DNA of 7,184 nt from CAYGTK01 sp964352775 (GTDB lineage: Bacteria > Bacteroidota > Bacteroidia > Chitinophagales > CAIOSU01), in assembly GCA_964352775.1 (NCBI GenBank), contig CAYGTK010000204.1, forward strand, positions 1 to 7,184. The letters run 5' to 3'. Below are positions 6,100 to 7,184 of the stretch, piece after piece. The translations under genes and the position numbers were made by a program. The notes under the pieces were generated by a model. The model saw only the letters and a list, made by a program, of their open reading frames with translations. It was not told where the DNA came from and did no database searches. Every line of letters begins with the position of its first letter. Within the stretch, counting starts at the first letter, position 1.

Positions 6100-7184
6100 A
6101 TGAGATCATCAGTTATTTTATTGGCCTGCCTAGCAACGGCACTTTTGTTTAACAGTTGCGATAAAGATGAAAAAGACGACGAATGCACCTTGCAAACTTG
6201 GTATCAAGATGCCGATGGCGACGGATTAGGTAACCCCGACGAAAGCGTGGAGAACTGCGAGCAGCCTACTGGTTTTGTAGCCAATAGCGATGACCCCGAT
6301 GATACAGTGTGTACGCAGCAAACCTGGTATGAAGATGCTGATAACGATGGACTGGGCAACCCTGCCGTTTCACAACAAAGTTGCACACAACCAACAGGTT
6401 ATGTACTTAACAGTGATGATGATGACGATACCACACCAGTAAACAGTGGCCCATATGCCATTGCGCAGTCGTTCTTCAATAGCACCTCCTTAATGTCATT
6501 CGATACTGTGCCATGTACGTTAGAGAATGGATCGAGCACTACTTGTTATCAATTGGTTTTCTCAAGTAATCCTGTGCCTAATGGTCCTTACTGCCCGGCT
6601 ACTATAAACGATATTGGTGGACTAGGCGTGTACGATGGTGCTACTAACCCCGGCTTTCAAGTGATGAAGGCCGACTTGTTCAACGCTATGGAGAATGATG
6701 GTTATGATATTGTAGATGCTAATGGTAATATCAATATAGATGATTTCCAAAGTGGACCGCCGAACTTTGCTTTTGCCTACTGCTTAGATGCTGCACCAGA
6801 TGATAATTTGGAGTTGACTTTCCTTATACCTACTACGCCAGAATTGTTGGGTTCGCCAAACATGATAGGCACGGTGGAATTGATAGGCGTATCAACTGAT
6901 GGAGTGCCTATTAATGGCGACCCTCCATCGGTAACTACTGGGCCAATGGGTAATGGAAATATACCATCAATAGACCCATGTGGTGGGCATCACGATCCGT
7001 CGGGTTACTACCACTGGCACTTTGTGGCACAAGCCATGAACGAGACTTTAGATGGTCAAGGCATTACTGAAGTTACTTGTACCAACATCACACAATCGGC
7101 TACTGCATTGGTAGGCTTCGCCAAAGATGGTTACCCTATATACTCTTATGCAGATGCAACAGGCACGCCAACTGACTTAGATGC
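6100..7184 (+). CDS. Surface lipoprotein with two MopE-like metal-binding repeats and a YHYH domain, 3' end outside window
   Basis: Frame is open from the ATG at 6100 to the window end (361 full codons, no stop). Residues 1-19 form a hydrophobic lipoprotein signal ending FNSC, with C20 as lipidated Cys. The following D-K-D-E-K-D-D-E resembles the Bacteroidota lipoprotein export signal, predicting display on the cell surface. Residues 29-112 are two 42-residue repeats of the MopE copper-binding type (TWYxDADxDGLGNP...C...PTG[FY]V.NSDD). Residues ~117 onward match the YHYH domain: GPYCPATINDIGGLGVYDG at 162-180, CGGHHDPSGYYHWH at 294-307 and GFAKDGYPIYSY at 339-350. YHYH proteins have no established function that I know of; the clustered His/Cys/Asp suggest metal binding. 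It follows the FG-GAP gene in the same direction. The C-terminus, which could carry a further domain, is not visible. Confidence 0.88.
   Translation, partial: MRSSVILLACLATALLFNSCDKDEKDDECTLQTWYQDADGDGLGNPDESVENCEQPTGFVANSDDPDDTVCTQQTWYEDADNDGLGNPAVSQQSCTQPTGYVLNSDDDDDTTPVNSGPYAIAQSFFNSTSLMSFDTVPCTLENGSSTTCYQLVFSSNPVPNGPYCPATINDIGGLGVYDGATNPGFQVMKADLFNAMENDGYDIVDANGNINIDDFQSGPPNFAFAYCLDAAPDDNLELTFLIPTTPELLGSPNMIGTVELIGVSTDGVPINGDPPSVTTGPMGNGNIPSIDPCGGHHDPSGYYHWHFVAQAMNETLDGQGITEVTCTNITQSATALVGFAKDGYPIYSYADATGTPTDLD
6184..6435 (+). repeat. Two in-frame 126-bp MopE-like repeat units
   Basis: Unit 1 is 6184-6309 and unit 2 is 6310-6435, each exactly 42 codons and directly adjacent. I count 29 of 42 identical residues, while the DNA has diverged considerably, so this is an old duplication under protein-level constraint. 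Each unit has two Cys 24 residues apart (C29/C53, C71/C95) and an acidic calcium-like loop DAD[GN]DGLGN. Confidence 0.85.

Noticed and set aside
6204..6386. Minus-strand open frame of 60 codons
   Set aside because: Shadow of the MopE-like repeats in the lipoprotein gene; its internal similarity only reflects the repeat.

Overview
The window looks like a chromosomal segment of a Bacteroidota bacterium. Four things point that way: an exact TAnnTTTG-type -7 promoter box in front of one gene, no clear Shine-Dalgarno sites, a lipoprotein whose mature N-terminus (C-D-K-D-E) resembles the Bacteroidota surface-export signal, and secreted proteins built from FG-GAP, ASPIC/UnbV, MopE-like and YHYH modules. 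I see no RNA gene, CRISPR array, transposase or attachment site. The assignment rests on these motifs only; no database search was possible.

Layout. (1) Positions 1-1675 (+) hold the 3' two thirds of lon, the ATP-dependent AAA+ serine protease. Its 5' end lies outside the window. (2) Positions 1705-2808 (+), 29 bp downstream of lon, hold an unrecognised 367-aa cytoplasmic protein with a TTG start. It is visibly more A+T-rich than its neighbours and may be a later arrival. (3) Positions 2811-3377 (-) hold a small diiron ferritin-like/COQ7-like protein. It converges on the previous gene with only 2 bp between the stop codons. Its start is set by a promoter box at 3410-3417. (4) Positions 3378-3726 are a divergent intergenic region rich in short palindromes and repeats. 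(5) Positions 3727-5964 (+) encode a secreted protein with a helical N-terminal region, seven calcium-binding FG-GAP/VCBS motifs (a probable seven-bladed propeller), an ASPIC/UnbV (CRTAC1-like) C-terminal domain and a His/Met tail. (6) Positions 5965-6099 are a 135-bp gap holding overlapping inverted repeats. (7) From 6100 to the window end (+) runs a 3'-truncated lipoprotein with two 42-residue MopE-like metal-binding repeats followed by a YHYH domain.

How they fit together. The first half is housekeeping (protein quality control) plus an orphan gene and a probable redox enzyme. The second half is an envelope/extracellular pair in the same direction. Its proteins are dominated by acidic calcium-type loops and by His/Met/Cys motifs, so a shared role in binding metal at the cell surface is the most interesting hypothesis here, but it is inference only.
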